64,000 nt of DNA, taken from positions 62,001 through 126,000 of the forward strand of contig CAYJGB010000001.1 of the NCBI GenBank assembly GCA_964369405.1. The letters run 5' to 3'. The notes beneath the pieces are model-generated. The model searched no databases and was not told where the DNA came from. It saw nothing but the letters and a program-made list of their open reading frames with translations. This stretch comes from CAYJFG01 sp964369405 (lineage in GTDB: Bacteria > Bacillota > Clostridia > Oscillospirales > Acutalibacteraceae). A program made the translations under genes and the position numbers. Positions within the stretch are counted from its first letter, which is position 1; each line of letters opens with the position of its first letter. This document shows, piece after piece, positions 8,297-16,483 of this stretch.

Positions 8297-8325
8297 TTGT
8301 AGCAAATTTTAAAATCTCTTAATAA
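8297..8325 (+). promoter_or_regulatory. Possible promoter of the metal ABC transporter operon
   Basis: TTGTAG (8297-8302), 17-bp spacer, TAATAA (8320-8325). Between it and the start codon lies AT-rich sequence with partial dyad symmetry (8321-8350: ataatatgtattaaagtatt and what follows) that could hold a metal-repressor operator. Both calls are weak. Confidence 0.4.
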
Positions 8326-8361
8326 TATGTATTAAAGTATTAATATTAAGGGGGATTTGCG

Positions 8362-9297
8362 TTGACTTACAAAAAAGTTAAGATTATATTATCTGTAATA
8401 TTTATTTTTATAATAGTAATTTCGATTACAGCGTGTACTGGTGAGGACAATAATAATGATAAAGTATATGTTGTTTCTACAACTACAATGTTAAACGACT
8501 TAGTAAGTGTTATTGGTGGAGATAATGTTTATGCAGAAGGTCTAATGAGTTATGGAATAGACCCACATATGTATAAAGCTAGTGCAGGTGATGTTTCAAA
8601 AATGGAAAAAGCACAAGTTGTAGTATATAATGGCTTTCATTTAGAGGGTAAGATGGGAGAGGTTTTTGAAACATTAAAAGAACAGAATAAAAATGTAGTG
8701 TGTATGGAAGATGCAATTGATAAGAATTTATTATTATATAAAGCAGAAAATCCAGATGTATACGACCCACATATTTGGTATGATGTTAGTTTGTGGAAAG
8801 ATGCATCAAAACACCTTGCAAATAGCCTGATAGAAATAGATAGTAAAAACGCAGTAGAGTATAGAGTAAATTTAGAAAATTACTTAAAAGAATTAGATGA
8901 ACTAGAAGATTATATAATTGATAGAGTAGACGAAGTAGAAGAAAGTCAAAGAGTACTAATAACAGCACATGATGCGTTTGGTTATTTTGGTAATGCATAT
9001 GGGTTTACAGTTCGAGGATTACAAGGAATAAGTACAGACTCAGAAGCAGGAACAGCAGATGTAAGTAGTCTTGCAAATTATATTGTAGAAAATGAAATTA
9101 AAGCGATATTTGTAGAATCATCAATACCACCTAAAAATATAGAATCACTACAAGAAGCAGTAAAAGCAAAAGGTTTTGAAGTTGAGATAGGTGGAGAACT
9201 GTATTCAGACTCGTTAGGTGATGAGCAGTCAAACCATAACACATATTTAAAGACATTTAAAGCAAATATAGATACTATAGTAAACGCTTTAAAGTGA
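8362..9297 (+). CDS. Zn/Mn ABC transporter, substrate-binding lipoprotein (TroA/ZnuA family)
   Basis: Extracellular metal-binding lipoprotein of a cluster A-I ABC importer. 311 aa. The signal peptide with lipobox ITAC places the lipidated Cys at residue 25. The four expected metal ligands are visible: His69 (DPHMYK), His137 (DPHIWYD), His203 (TAHDAFGYFG) and Asp283 (YSDSLG). This His-His-His-Asp set resembles TroA; Mn-specific PsaA-type proteins have Glu at the third site. A long acid/His-rich loop as in ZnuA is absent, so zinc versus manganese stays open. Start is TTG after AAGGGGGA. First gene of a four-gene operon. Confidence 0.9.
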   Translation: MTYKKVKIILSVIFIFIIVISITACTGEDNNNDKVYVVSTTTMLNDLVSVIGGDNVYAEGLMSYGIDPHMYKASAGDVSKMEKAQVVVYNGFHLEGKMGEVFETLKEQNKNVVCMEDAIDKNLLLYKAENPDVYDPHIWYDVSLWKDASKHLANSLIEIDSKNAVEYRVNLENYLKELDELEDYIIDRVDEVEESQRVLITAHDAFGYFGNAYGFTVRGLQGISTDSEAGTADVSSLANYIVENEIKAIFVESSIPPKNIESLQEAVKAKGFEVEIGGELYSDSLGDEQSNHNTYLKTFKANIDTIVNALK

Positions 9298-9309
9298 TTG
9301 GAGGAAGTT

Positions 9310-10050
9310 ATGGAAAATAATTTAGCAGTAAAAGTAAAGAATTTAACAGTAGCATATGATTCTAAACCAGTGTTATGGAATATTGATTTAGAAATACCAA
9401 AAGGTAAATTAGTAGCAGTTATAGGACCAAATGGAGCAGGAAAAACCACTTTATTAAAGACGATATTGGGGTTAATAAAACCAGTTACTGGAACGATAGA
9501 TATATATAATAGTACAAGTAAAAAAAGTAGAAACAATATTGCATATGTACCACAATGTGGAAGTGTAGACTGGGATTTTCCAACTACAGTATTAGATGTT
9601 GTTATGATGGGAAGATATGGACATTTAGGCTGGTTTAAACGAGTTAAAAATAAAGAAAAAGAAATGGCATATGATACTTTAAAAAAAGTAGGAATGGAAA
9701 AATATGCAGATAGACAAATAAGCAAACTTTCAGGAGGGCAACAACAAAGAGTATTTTTAGCAAGAGCATTAATTCAAGAAGCAGAAATATACTTTATGGA
9801 CGAACCTTTTAAGGGAGTAGATGCACAAACAGAAAAATCAATAATCAAGATACTTAAAAAGTTAAAAGAAGAGGGTAAAACAGTAATAGTAGTGCATCAT
9901 GATTTGCAAACTGTTAAAAATTACTTTGATTGGGTTACTCTTATAAATTTAAGATTAGTAGCAAATGGAGGAGTAGAAGAAACGTTTACCAAGGAAAACA
10001 TACAACTAACTTATGGGTGCAGAGATATATTTATTGTAGGTGTTGACTAA
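9310..10050 (+). CDS. Zn/Mn ABC transporter, ATP-binding protein
   Basis: Nucleotide-binding subunit of the metal importer, 246 aa. Walker A GPNGAGKTT is near residue 42, signature LSGGQQQRVFLARAL near 140, Walker B IYFMDEPF after it, and the H-loop His in VVHHDL. The ATG at 9310 is used because GGAGG (9300-9304) precedes it; the upstream TTG at 9298 overlaps that ribosome-binding site. Its stop overlaps the next start codon by one base (TAATG). Confidence 0.93.
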   Translation: MENNLAVKVKNLTVAYDSKPVLWNIDLEIPKGKLVAVIGPNGAGKTTLLKTILGLIKPVTGTIDIYNSTSKKSRNNIAYVPQCGSVDWDFPTTVLDVVMMGRYGHLGWFKRVKNKEKEMAYDTLKKVGMEKYADRQISKLSGGQQQRVFLARALIQEAEIYFMDEPFKGVDAQTEKSIIKILKKLKEEGKTVIVVHHDLQTVKNYFDWVTLINLRLVANGGVEETFTKENIQLTYGCRDIFIVGVD

Positions 10051-10952
10051 TGAATATTATAATTGATATGCTGTCTGAATATACATTTCAAGTTGTAGCG
10101 ATAGGTGCGTGCCTAATTGGAATAATTAGTGGGTCGGTGGGAAGTATTGCTGTTATAAGAAAACAAAGTTTAATAGGCGATGGTATTTCTCACTGTGCAT
10201 TACCAGGAGTAGTGCTTGCGTTTTTAATTTCTGGAAGTAAAAACACAGAAGTCTTGATTGTCGGAGCATTAATAACAGGGCTGTTGTCAACGTTTTTAAT
10301 TTTGAATATAGTTAAAAATAGTAAAATAAAATTTGATAGTGCTCTTGCTATGATATTAGCTGTCTTCTTTGGATTAGGGTTAGTTTTACTTACACATTCT
10401 CAAAAAATCCCTAATGCTAATCAAGCTGGTTTAGACAGATTTATTTATGGTCAGGCAGCATCTCTTATGTTAGATGATTTGATTTTTATGATTATATCTA
10501 CTGCTGTTTTGCTAGTTTTTATAATCGTCTTTTGGAAAGAAGTAAAACTAGTTTCTTTTGACTGTGAATATGCTCAAACGCTAGGGTTTAAAACGAAAAT
10601 ATTGAACTTCTTGATTTCTTTTTCTCTAGTGGTAACTATTGTAATCGGTTTGCAAACAGTCGGTGCTATTCTTATGAGCTCTATGATTATCGCACCAGCT
10701 ATTGCTGCAAGACAATGGACAGATAAATTATCTAAAATGATTATATTATCATCAATCATTGGTGGTGTGTGTGGTGTTGTAGGTACAATAATCAGCTCAT
10801 TATCTACAAGTTTGCCAACAGGCCCTGTTATTGTTGTGTGTACAACTGTAGTTACGCTTATAAGCCTCTTAATCGCACCTAATAGAGGGATAATATTTAA
10901 AATATATCAAAATCATCAAAATAAATTAAATTTATATAAGAAAGGTGGGTAA
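10050..10952 (+). CDS. Zn/Mn ABC transporter permease (first)
   Basis: ABC-3 family membrane subunit, 300 aa, with 7-9 predicted hydrophobic segments. The family signature RKQSLIGDGISHCALPG is near residue 34. Together with the next gene it probably forms a heterodimeric permease, as in the Tro system, where two related permeases share one ATPase. Confidence 0.92.
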   Translation: MNIIIDMLSEYTFQVVAIGACLIGIISGSVGSIAVIRKQSLIGDGISHCALPGVVLAFLISGSKNTEVLIVGALITGLLSTFLILNIVKNSKIKFDSALAMILAVFFGLGLVLLTHSQKIPNANQAGLDRFIYGQAASLMLDDLIFMIISTAVLLVFIIVFWKEVKLVSFDCEYAQTLGFKTKILNFLISFSLVVTIVIGLQTVGAILMSSMIIAPAIAARQWTDKLSKMIILSSIIGGVCGVVGTIISSLSTSLPTGPVIVVCTTVVTLISLLIAPNRGIIFKIYQNHQNKLNLYKKGG

Positions 10953-10955
10953 AAG

Positions 10956-12068
10956 ATGTCAGCCAGTTTAGAAATTCAAATTATCTCTATATTAATTTCT
11001 GTTGCTTGCTCTGTAGTTGGCGTGTTCTTGGTGTTAAGACAGATGTCAATGATTACAGATTCTATTACTCATACTGTTTTACTAGGTATCGTGTTATCTT
11101 ATTTTGTTTTTAAAGATTTGTCATCACCCTTTTTGATTGTAGGAGCAGCAATTATGGGTGTTGCTACTGTATGGTTTACAGAAACAATATCTAAAACTAA
11201 ATTAGTTTCACAAGAAGCCTCTATTGGAGTAGTATTTCCTTTGTTTTTTTCTATAGCGATTATTTTAGTTACGTTATTTGCAAATTCAGTACATTTAGAT
11301 GTTGACTCTGTTTTGTTAGGAGAACTTGCATTTGCTCCGTTTGATAGATTTGTTGTTTTTGGTATAGATATAGGTGCTAAAGCTATCTATGTAAGCTTAG
11401 TTTTGTTAGTTGTGAATTTAGTATTTATTATAGTTTTGTATAAAGAATTAAAACTCTCAACATTTGACCCAATGCTTGCATTAGTGTTAGGATTTTCACC
11501 AGTGTTACTACACTATATTATTATGACACTTGTATCTATAACTGCTGTTGGTGCATTTGAGGCTGTAGGTTCAGTGCTAGTTATTGCTTTTATGATAGGT
11601 CCACCAACTACAGCGTATTTACTAACTAATAATTTAAAATCTATGATACTAATTAGTGCTATATTAGCATTAATCAGTAGTGTATTAGGGTATCAAATAG
11701 CCAGTGTTTTAGATATTTCGATTTCTGGTAGCATTGCTGTAGTTATAGGTTTATTATTTATAATATGTTATATTTTCGCACCTAATCAAGGATTGATTAG
11801 CGTCTTTATCAGAAAAAAGCGACAGAGGTTAGAATTTGGAAAAGTAGTAATTATATCTTATTTAAATAAATCTAGTATAGTAATTAAAGATAAAGCAGAT
11901 GTAATTGAAACAGTGCATAGTAATATTAAACTAGATAACAAGATGCTTAAAAAAATCATCTCACAACTGACTAGTGAAAAGAAAATAGAAGTTGTTAATA
12001 AAGAGATTAAAATAACACAAATAGGTATAGAAAATTATAAGCTAGAGATTAATAAGATTTTTAGTTAA
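10956..12068 (+). CDS. Zn/Mn ABC transporter permease (second) with C-terminal extension
   Basis: Second ABC-3 family permease, 370 aa. The first ~285 residues form the membrane domain (RQMSMITDSITHTVLLG signature near residue 28). After a basic stretch (IRKKRQRLEFGK) comes a soluble ~75-residue tail that reads like a winged helix, with short helices LDNKMLKKIISQLTSEKK, a strand KIEVVNKEIKIT and a final helix. Such tails occur in some TroD-like permeases; the role here is unknown, possibly metal or nucleic-acid sensing. Three bases separate it from the preceding gene. Confidence 0.9.
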   Translation: MSASLEIQIISILISVACSVVGVFLVLRQMSMITDSITHTVLLGIVLSYFVFKDLSSPFLIVGAAIMGVATVWFTETISKTKLVSQEASIGVVFPLFFSIAIILVTLFANSVHLDVDSVLLGELAFAPFDRFVVFGIDIGAKAIYVSLVLLVVNLVFIIVLYKELKLSTFDPMLALVLGFSPVLLHYIIMTLVSITAVGAFEAVGSVLVIAFMIGPPTTAYLLTNNLKSMILISAILALISSVLGYQIASVLDISISGSIAVVIGLLFIICYIFAPNQGLISVFIRKKRQRLEFGKVVIISYLNKSSIVIKDKADVIETVHSNIKLDNKMLKKIISQLTSEKKIEVVNKEIKITQIGIENYKLEINKIFS

Positions 12069-12071
12069 ATA

Positions 12072-12279
12072 GGTGCTGTCGCACTAATGCTAATATTACC
12101 AAATATTTGTAGGGAACATTCCACATGCTCCCGATTTCTTATGAATTTGAAGATTTCGCCCCTACAGGATTCTTGTTCTATTATAATTTGAGATATATAA
12201 AATCAACGGGCGAAAATGGATTTCGCCCCTACAACTGGATTGTATAATATATGAACAATTTTCTAAACTCGACAGCCTC
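12072..12279. repeat. MITE-like inverted-repeat element, copy 1 (208 bp, enlarged)
   Basis: Starts GGTGCTGTCGCACTAATG and ends CTCGACAGCCTC, the imperfect terminal inverted repeat of a family also present at 45835-45994 and 49493-49655. Inside are TTGTAGGG ... CCTACAA and a hairpin GGGCGAAA / TTTCGCCC. It holds about 45 bp that the other copies lack, including a second partial TTTCGCCCCTACA unit, so it seems internally duplicated or inserted. It lies 4 bp after the permease stop and fills the gap between two convergent genes. Confidence 0.8.
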
Positions 12280-12289
12280 TTATCTATAG

Positions 12290-12667
12290 CTAGTTTTTTG
12301 ATTTATCAGTATTGTTAGTAACTTTTATCTTGCTAAAAAAAGTCTTTATTGCCATGATAATTAGTAAAGCTCCAAACAATTTAGTTAATATATTGTTATC
12401 AATGTGTTTAGATATTTCACTACCAATTATAGAGCCTACTACACCTAAAATTGCAAATGGAATTGCGACTTTCCACACTATTAATTTTTTTCTTGAATAT
12501 ACTATAATTGCCACTATTGCACAAGGTAAAAAGAAAAGTAAGTTTATCCCTTGTGCAGTGTCTTGAGGTGTGTCTGTAAATAGAGTAAGGTAGATAATTA
12601 GTACACCACCACCGCCTAAACCCATAGAGCCTAATATACCAGAAATCACACCTGCAAAGATATTCAT
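12290..12667 (-). CDS. Half-size TSUP (TauE/SafE) family permease, second of a pair
   Basis: Integral membrane protein of 125 aa with about four hydrophobic segments and the N-terminal signature GVISGILGSMGLGGGGVLIIYLTL. The usual TauE/SafE protein is about 250 aa with two such halves; here each half is its own gene and this one overlaps the upstream gene by 4 bp. The two probably assemble into a heterodimer. The family exports or imports sulfur-containing organic anions, but no substrate can be read here. Confidence 0.8.
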   Translation of the reverse strand: MNIFAGVISGILGSMGLGGGGVLIIYLTLFTDTPQDTAQGINLLFFLPCAIVAIIVYSRKKLIVWKVAIPFAILGVVGSIIGSEISKHIDNNILTKLFGALLIIMAIKTFFSKIKVTNNTDKSKN

Positions 12668-13011
12668 TTAAAAAGCAGACGTATGCCTGCCCAAATCATA
12701 AGAAGAGAAAAAATCTTTTTAAGCAAATTTCCGTTGATTTTCTGTAAAAATATAGTTCCGATAATTGCACCGATAACACCCCAAAATAAATAGGGTAAAG
12801 TGTCATTAATAGTAACTTTCCCATTTAGAATATACGATATTGAACTAGTTACACATATAGGGAATATAATACATACGCTAGTGGCGTGAGCTTTTTTTAT
12901 ATCAATATGTTTTTTAAGAATAGGCACTAAAACCATACCACCACCAGCACCTAAAAGACCATTAATTATACCAGAAATAAATCCATATATTGAGCATATA
13001 AGTTTAGACAT
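12664..13011 (-). CDS. Half-size TSUP (TauE/SafE) family permease, first of a pair
   Basis: 115-aa membrane protein with four hydrophobic segments and the signature GFISGIINGLLGAGGGMVLVPIL, homologous to the downstream gene. The ATG at 13011 follows GGAGG by 5 bases; the TTG at 13023 would overlap that ribosome-binding site. It is shifted against its partner by a 4-bp overlap, so translation is probably coupled. Neither gene looks like a broken piece of a longer ORF: each has its own start, ribosome-binding site context and complete half-domain. Confidence 0.8.
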   Translation of the reverse strand: MSKLICSIYGFISGIINGLLGAGGGMVLVPILKKHIDIKKAHATSVCIIFPICVTSSISYILNGKVTINDTLPYLFWGVIGAIIGTIFLQKINGNLLKKIFSLLMIWAGIRLLFK

Positions 13012-13108
13012 AATAACCTCCAATAGAAATTACAACTATTTTTTGCAATATTTGTAGTATTATTCAGTTAATTGTAAACAAATTATTAATAAAAGTAGCA
13101 AATCAATA

Positions 13109-13139
13109 GGCAATTGTAAACAATTAATGAACAATTGCC
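13109..13139. repeat. Inverted repeat GGCAATTGT / ACAATTGCC
   Basis: Perfect 9-bp arms separated by 13 bp, just upstream of the promoter at 13148. A related direct repeat, AATTGTAAACAA, occurs at about 13070 and 13112. No T tract follows, so an operator or a structured DNA site is likelier than a terminator. Confidence 0.5.
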
Positions 13140-13147
13140 GATAACTA

Positions 13148-13175
13148 TTGCTTTTACATTTAAATCTGATATAAT
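13148..13175 (+). promoter_or_regulatory. Promoter ahead of the 13182-13400 leader or small RNA
   Basis: TTGCTT (13148-13153), 16-bp spacer, TATAAT (13170-13175). It is flanked by the 9-bp inverted repeat AACTATTGC (13144-13152) / GCAATAGTT (13202-13210). The 450-base gap between 13011 and 13478 is otherwise without a gene. Confidence 0.55.
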
Positions 13176-13181
13176 CTAGTT

Positions 13182-13395
13182 GTGACAAGTTTACAGAAAC
13201 AGCAATAGTTGTTTCAGCAGAAAGGAGAAGAGGTTGCAATGTAGTAGTTAGTGATTAAAAGATAAAAGTTAAGAATTGAATGAATTATAAAAAAATTTTA
13301 GAAACATAAAATTGTTATGTTTTTACGTTATTATATATATTATATTGGTTTCAGAGCAGTAGATGCACATTTGTGTGATACTGCTCTTTTTTTAA
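13182..13395 (+). ncRNA. Candidate small RNA or leader upstream of yebC
   Basis: Region between a promoter (-10 at 13170) and a strong terminator hairpin (AGAGCAGTA / TACTGCTCT then Ts, about 13356-13395). It has a hairpin GAAACA / TGTTTC at 13196-13215, and a second hairpin ACATAA / TTATGT followed by Ts near 13303-13323. It contains AAGGAGAAGAGG followed closely by ATG-TAG, a start-stop codon pair. I could not match it to 6S RNA or another known family. Confidence 0.4.
13356..13393 (+). terminator. Intrinsic terminator upstream of yebC
   Basis: Stem AGAGCAGTA / TACTGCTCT around gatgcacatttgtgtga, followed by a run of seven T. It ends the 13182 transcript before the yebC gene. Confidence 0.8.
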
Positions 13396-13477
13396 AAATT
13401 AAATAGGTTAAACCTTGCAAAAGTATACTGTTTATGTTAAAATTTATTTTGAAATTGCAAGCAGGAGGAAAAATAAT

Positions 13478-14215
13478 ATGTCTGGACATAGTAAGTGGAG
13501 CACAATTAAACAAAAGAAAGGTAAAAATGATGTAGCTAGAGCTAAAATTTTTACAAAAATAGGTAAAGAATTAATAGTAGCAGTGCGTGATGGTGGAAGT
13601 GCTGACCCTAATGTTAACAGTAAATTAAAAGATTGTATAGCAAAAGCAAAAGCAAATAATGTGCCTAATGATAATATAGATAGAATAATTAAAAAAGCAT
13701 CTGGTGATGGTGACGATACAAATTACGAAGCATTTACTTATGAGGGATATGGCATAGGTGGAATAGCAGTAATAGTAGAAACTCTTACAGATAATAAAAA
13801 TAGAACAGCTGCTGATATAAGGCATTACTTTGATAAGTATGGTGGAAATTTAGGTACACCAGGCTGTGTATCATTTATGTTCTCTCAAAAAGGTGTATTA
13901 GTAATAGATAGAGAAGAATGTGATAAAGACGAAGATACGGTTATGGAAATAGCATTAGAAGCAGGGGCAGCTGATTTTGAAGCAAGTGAAGAAGCGTTTG
14001 AAATATATACAGAGCCACAAGACTTTAGTAGTGTAAATTCAGAAATGTCAGAAAAAGGTTATGAGTTTGTATCAGCAGAGGTAGAAATGGTACCAAGCAC
14101 ATACACAAAATTGACTGATGAAGAGCAAGTGAAAAAGTTTCAAAAGTTTTTAGAAATGCTAGAAGACCACGACGACGTGCAAAACATATGGCACAACTGG
14201 GAAATAGAAGAATAA
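13478..14215 (+). CDS. YebC/PmpR family protein
   Basis: 245 aa beginning MSGHSKWSTIKQKKGKNDVARAKIFTKIGKELIVAVRDGG, the hallmark of the family. AGGAGG at 13463-13468 fixes the ATG at 13478; the open frame upstream of it has no family similarity. Family members act as transcription regulators (PmpR) or, as reported more recently, as translation factors relieving stalls at proline stretches. The acidic C-terminal domain EMLEDHDDVQNIWHNW is typical. A terminator follows, so it is probably transcribed separately from ruvCAB. Confidence 0.93.
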   Translation: MSGHSKWSTIKQKKGKNDVARAKIFTKIGKELIVAVRDGGSADPNVNSKLKDCIAKAKANNVPNDNIDRIIKKASGDGDDTNYEAFTYEGYGIGGIAVIVETLTDNKNRTAADIRHYFDKYGGNLGTPGCVSFMFSQKGVLVIDREECDKDEDTVMEIALEAGAADFEASEEAFEIYTEPQDFSSVNSEMSEKGYEFVSAEVEMVPSTYTKLTDEEQVKKFQKFLEMLEDHDDVQNIWHNWEIEE

Positions 14216-14228
14216 AAAATAGAAAAAC

Positions 14229-14275
14229 AGGTTATATTATCAAATGCTTTTTGAGTATGTAATATAACCTTTTTT
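14229..14275 (+). terminator. Intrinsic terminator of yebC
   Basis: Stem AGGTTATATTA / TAATATAACCT followed by TTTTT, immediately after the yebC stop. Confidence 0.85.
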
Positions 14276-14302
14276 AGTATAATAGAGTATTAGGAGTGTA
14301 GT

Positions 14303-15250
14303 ATGAAAAATATTACAATATTGAAAAATGATGCAAATCAAAGACTTGATAAATTTATTTTAAAAAGATTTAAGACAATGCCAAAATCATTGATGTATAA
14401 ATATATTAGAACTAAATATATAAAAGTTAATGGGAAAAAGTGTGATAAAGCTACTATGTTAAAAGAGGGAGATATAATAACACTTTATATAAAAGACGAG
14501 TTTTTTGATACACCAGTAGTAAAAAACTATGATTTTATGAAAGCACCAACAGATTTAAATATTGTTTATGAAGATGAAAATATTATTTTGTTAGATAAAA
14601 AGCAAGGGCTTATAGTTCACCCAGATAAAAATTATGATTGTGATAGCTTAGTATATCGACTAAAAAATTACCTATATAAAAAAGGTCAATATAACCCAGA
14701 AAGTGAAAATAGTTTTGCACCTGCCTTAGTTAATAGAATTGATAGAAATACAGGTGGAATAGTAATAGGAGCAAAAAATGCACAGTCGTTAAGAGAGTTA
14801 AATTATAGAATGAAAGAGAGACAAATAAGAAAATATTATAAATGCTTAGTTAATGGGAAAATGAGTAAAAAAGAAGAATTTTTAACAGCCTATGTACTTA
14901 AAAACGAGAACAAAAATAAAGTGATAATATCTAATGAAAACAAAGACGGATATAAAGAAATAAAGACAAAATATAAAGTGTTAAAAGAATATGATAATAA
15001 TACATCACTATTAGAAATCGAATTGTTAACAGGTAGAACTCATCAAATTAGAGCACACTTAGCATCAATAGGACATTCAATATTAGGAGATACAAAGTAT
15101 GGTAAAAATCAGAATATGAATAGTGAATATAAATTCCAAGCATTATACTCATATAGACTGTGTTTTAACTTTTCAGATAATATAAGTCATTTAGAATATT
15201 TAAACAATAAAGAATTTGTAGTAGATAACATTACTTTTAGAAAAAAATAG
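14303..15250 (+). CDS. RluA-family RNA pseudouridine synthase (RluC/D-like)
   Basis: Pseudouridylates rRNA or tRNA; the target cannot be told from sequence. 315 aa. An N-terminal S4 RNA-binding domain (about 13-65, NQRLDKFILKRF ... KVNGKK) precedes the catalytic domain. The catalytic Asp147 is in LVNRIDRNTGG, with Asn in place of the usual His-Arg-Leu-Asp context, and GRTHQIRAHL follows near residue 245. RBS taggagtg precedes the ATG. Confidence 0.9.
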   Translation: MKNITILKNDANQRLDKFILKRFKTMPKSLMYKYIRTKYIKVNGKKCDKATMLKEGDIITLYIKDEFFDTPVVKNYDFMKAPTDLNIVYEDENIILLDKKQGLIVHPDKNYDCDSLVYRLKNYLYKKGQYNPESENSFAPALVNRIDRNTGGIVIGAKNAQSLRELNYRMKERQIRKYYKCLVNGKMSKKEEFLTAYVLKNENKNKVIISNENKDGYKEIKTKYKVLKEYDNNTSLLEIELLTGRTHQIRAHLASIGHSILGDTKYGKNQNMNSEYKFQALYSYRLCFNFSDNISHLEYLNNKEFVVDNITFRKK

Positions 15251-15280
15251 ATTAATTGGTTATTAGTTGCAAATAAAATC

Positions 15281-15309
15281 TTGATGATTTATTTTTCTTG
15301 TGATATAAT
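15281..15309 (+). promoter_or_regulatory. Sigma-A promoter of the ruvCAB operon
   Basis: TTGATG (15281-15286), 17-bp spacer, TATAAT (15304-15309), about 46 bases before the ruvC start. No SOS box was seen beside it, unlike the polymerase gene at 36950. Confidence 0.7.
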
Positions 15310-15355
15310 ATTCTGATAATATGGTTAATTATGTTTTTTAAGGGTGGTAAGAGTT

Positions 15356-15865
15356 GTGGTTGTTTTAGGAATTGACCCAGGATATGCTATTGTAGGGTTT
15401 GGTGTTGTAGAATATAGTGGAATAAATTATAACCCTGTAGCATACGGAGCAATTAAAACAAGCAGTCATACAGATTTTAATTATCGCTTAGAGCAAATTT
15501 ATGATAGTTTAGATATTATAATTAAAAGACATAAACCTAATGCTATGGCTGTAGAAAAAATATATTTTCAAAACAACAAAAAAACAGCGATTAACGTTGC
15601 TCAAGCTAGAGGCGTAATAATGCTTGTTGCTCAAAAAAACAATATACCTGTATTTGAGTATACTCCACTACAAGTTAAAACAGCAGTAACAGGATATGGT
15701 GGAGCTAAAAAAACTCAAGTTATGGAGATGACTAAAAGATTATTAAATCTTAAAGAAGTTCCAAAACCTGATGATACTGCCGATGCATTAGCAGTAGCAG
15801 TAAGTCATATTCAAGCATCAGGCACAAATATTAGAATGCAAATGTATAAAAGGGGAATTAAATAG
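15356..15865 (+). CDS. ruvC: Crossover junction endodeoxyribonuclease RuvC
   Basis: Holliday-junction resolvase. Starting at GTG 15356, 8 bases after AGGGTGG, gives MVVLGIDPG and a 169-aa protein whose acidic catalytic residues fall at Asp7, Glu67, Asp140 and Asp143, close to the E. coli Asp7, Glu66, Asp138, Asp141. The upstream GTG at 15344 overlaps the ribosome-binding site. The stop TAG is directly followed by the ruvA ATG. Confidence 0.95.
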   Translation: MVVLGIDPGYAIVGFGVVEYSGINYNPVAYGAIKTSSHTDFNYRLEQIYDSLDIIIKRHKPNAMAVEKIYFQNNKKTAINVAQARGVIMLVAQKNNIPVFEYTPLQVKTAVTGYGGAKKTQVMEMTKRLLNLKEVPKPDDTADALAVAVSHIQASGTNIRMQMYKRGIK

Positions 15866-16468
15866 ATGTTTTATAGCCTTAGAGGAAAATTAATACATAC
15901 AACACCCACTTTTTTTGTTGTTGAATGTGGTGGAGTAGGATATAAATGCTCGTCAACGTTCAATACGCTTAGAGAGCTTCCTAAAATTGGAACAGAAACA
16001 ACAGTTTATACATATTTAAATGTAAGAGAAGATAATATTGAGTTGTTTGGATTTTCTAGTCAAGAAGAGCTTGATTGTTATAAAATGCTTACTAGTGTAA
16101 GTGGGGTAGGACCTAGAGTAGGAATTGCAATGCTTTCAGAATTATCTTCTCAGCAAGTTGTGGTAAGTATTGCAACAAACGATAGTAAAACACTTACAAA
16201 GGCACAAGGAGTAGGGCCAAAACTAGCACAGAGAATAGTGCTTGAATTAAAGGATAAAATAAAAGGATTAACAGATAACAATACTGTTATAGATATGGAG
16301 AGTACTACTGTTATATCTAACAACTCAAATATAGAAAAAGCGATTGGTGCATTAGTAGGCTTAGGGTTTAGCAGTGCAGATGTTACACCTATAATATCAA
16401 AATTAGACCAAACTTTAACAGTAGAACAACTCATTGCACAAACATTAAAAGAAAAAGGTAGACGCTAA
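15866..16468 (+). CDS. ruvA: Holliday junction DNA helicase subunit RuvA
   Basis: Tetrameric junction-binding subunit that loads RuvB. 200 aa with the N-terminal OB fold (MFYSLRGKL ... VECGGVGYKC), two helix-hairpin-helix motifs (TSVSGVGPRVG near residue 73 and AQGVGPKLAQRI near 113) and the C-terminal RuvB-contacting domain (KAIGALVGLGFS). Translation starts directly after the ruvC stop. Confidence 0.96.
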   Translation: MFYSLRGKLIHTTPTFFVVECGGVGYKCSSTFNTLRELPKIGTETTVYTYLNVREDNIELFGFSSQEELDCYKMLTSVSGVGPRVGIAMLSELSSQQVVVSIATNDSKTLTKAQGVGPKLAQRIVLELKDKIKGLTDNNTVIDMESTTVISNNSNIEKAIGALVGLGFSSADVTPIISKLDQTLTVEQLIAQTLKEKGRR

Positions 16469-16483
16469 AGGGGGTAAATTTAG

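Noticed and set aside
9078..9725. Long 215-codon antisense frame across the lipoprotein and ATPase genes
   Set aside because: Overlaps two well-supported genes, and its translation is the hydrophobic pattern expected from antisense reading of AT-rich codons.
13182..13395. 6S RNA (ssrS) upstream of yebC/ruvC
   Set aside because: Size fits, but I could not pair the 5' and 3' ends into the long rod with a central bubble; left as an unclassified candidate.
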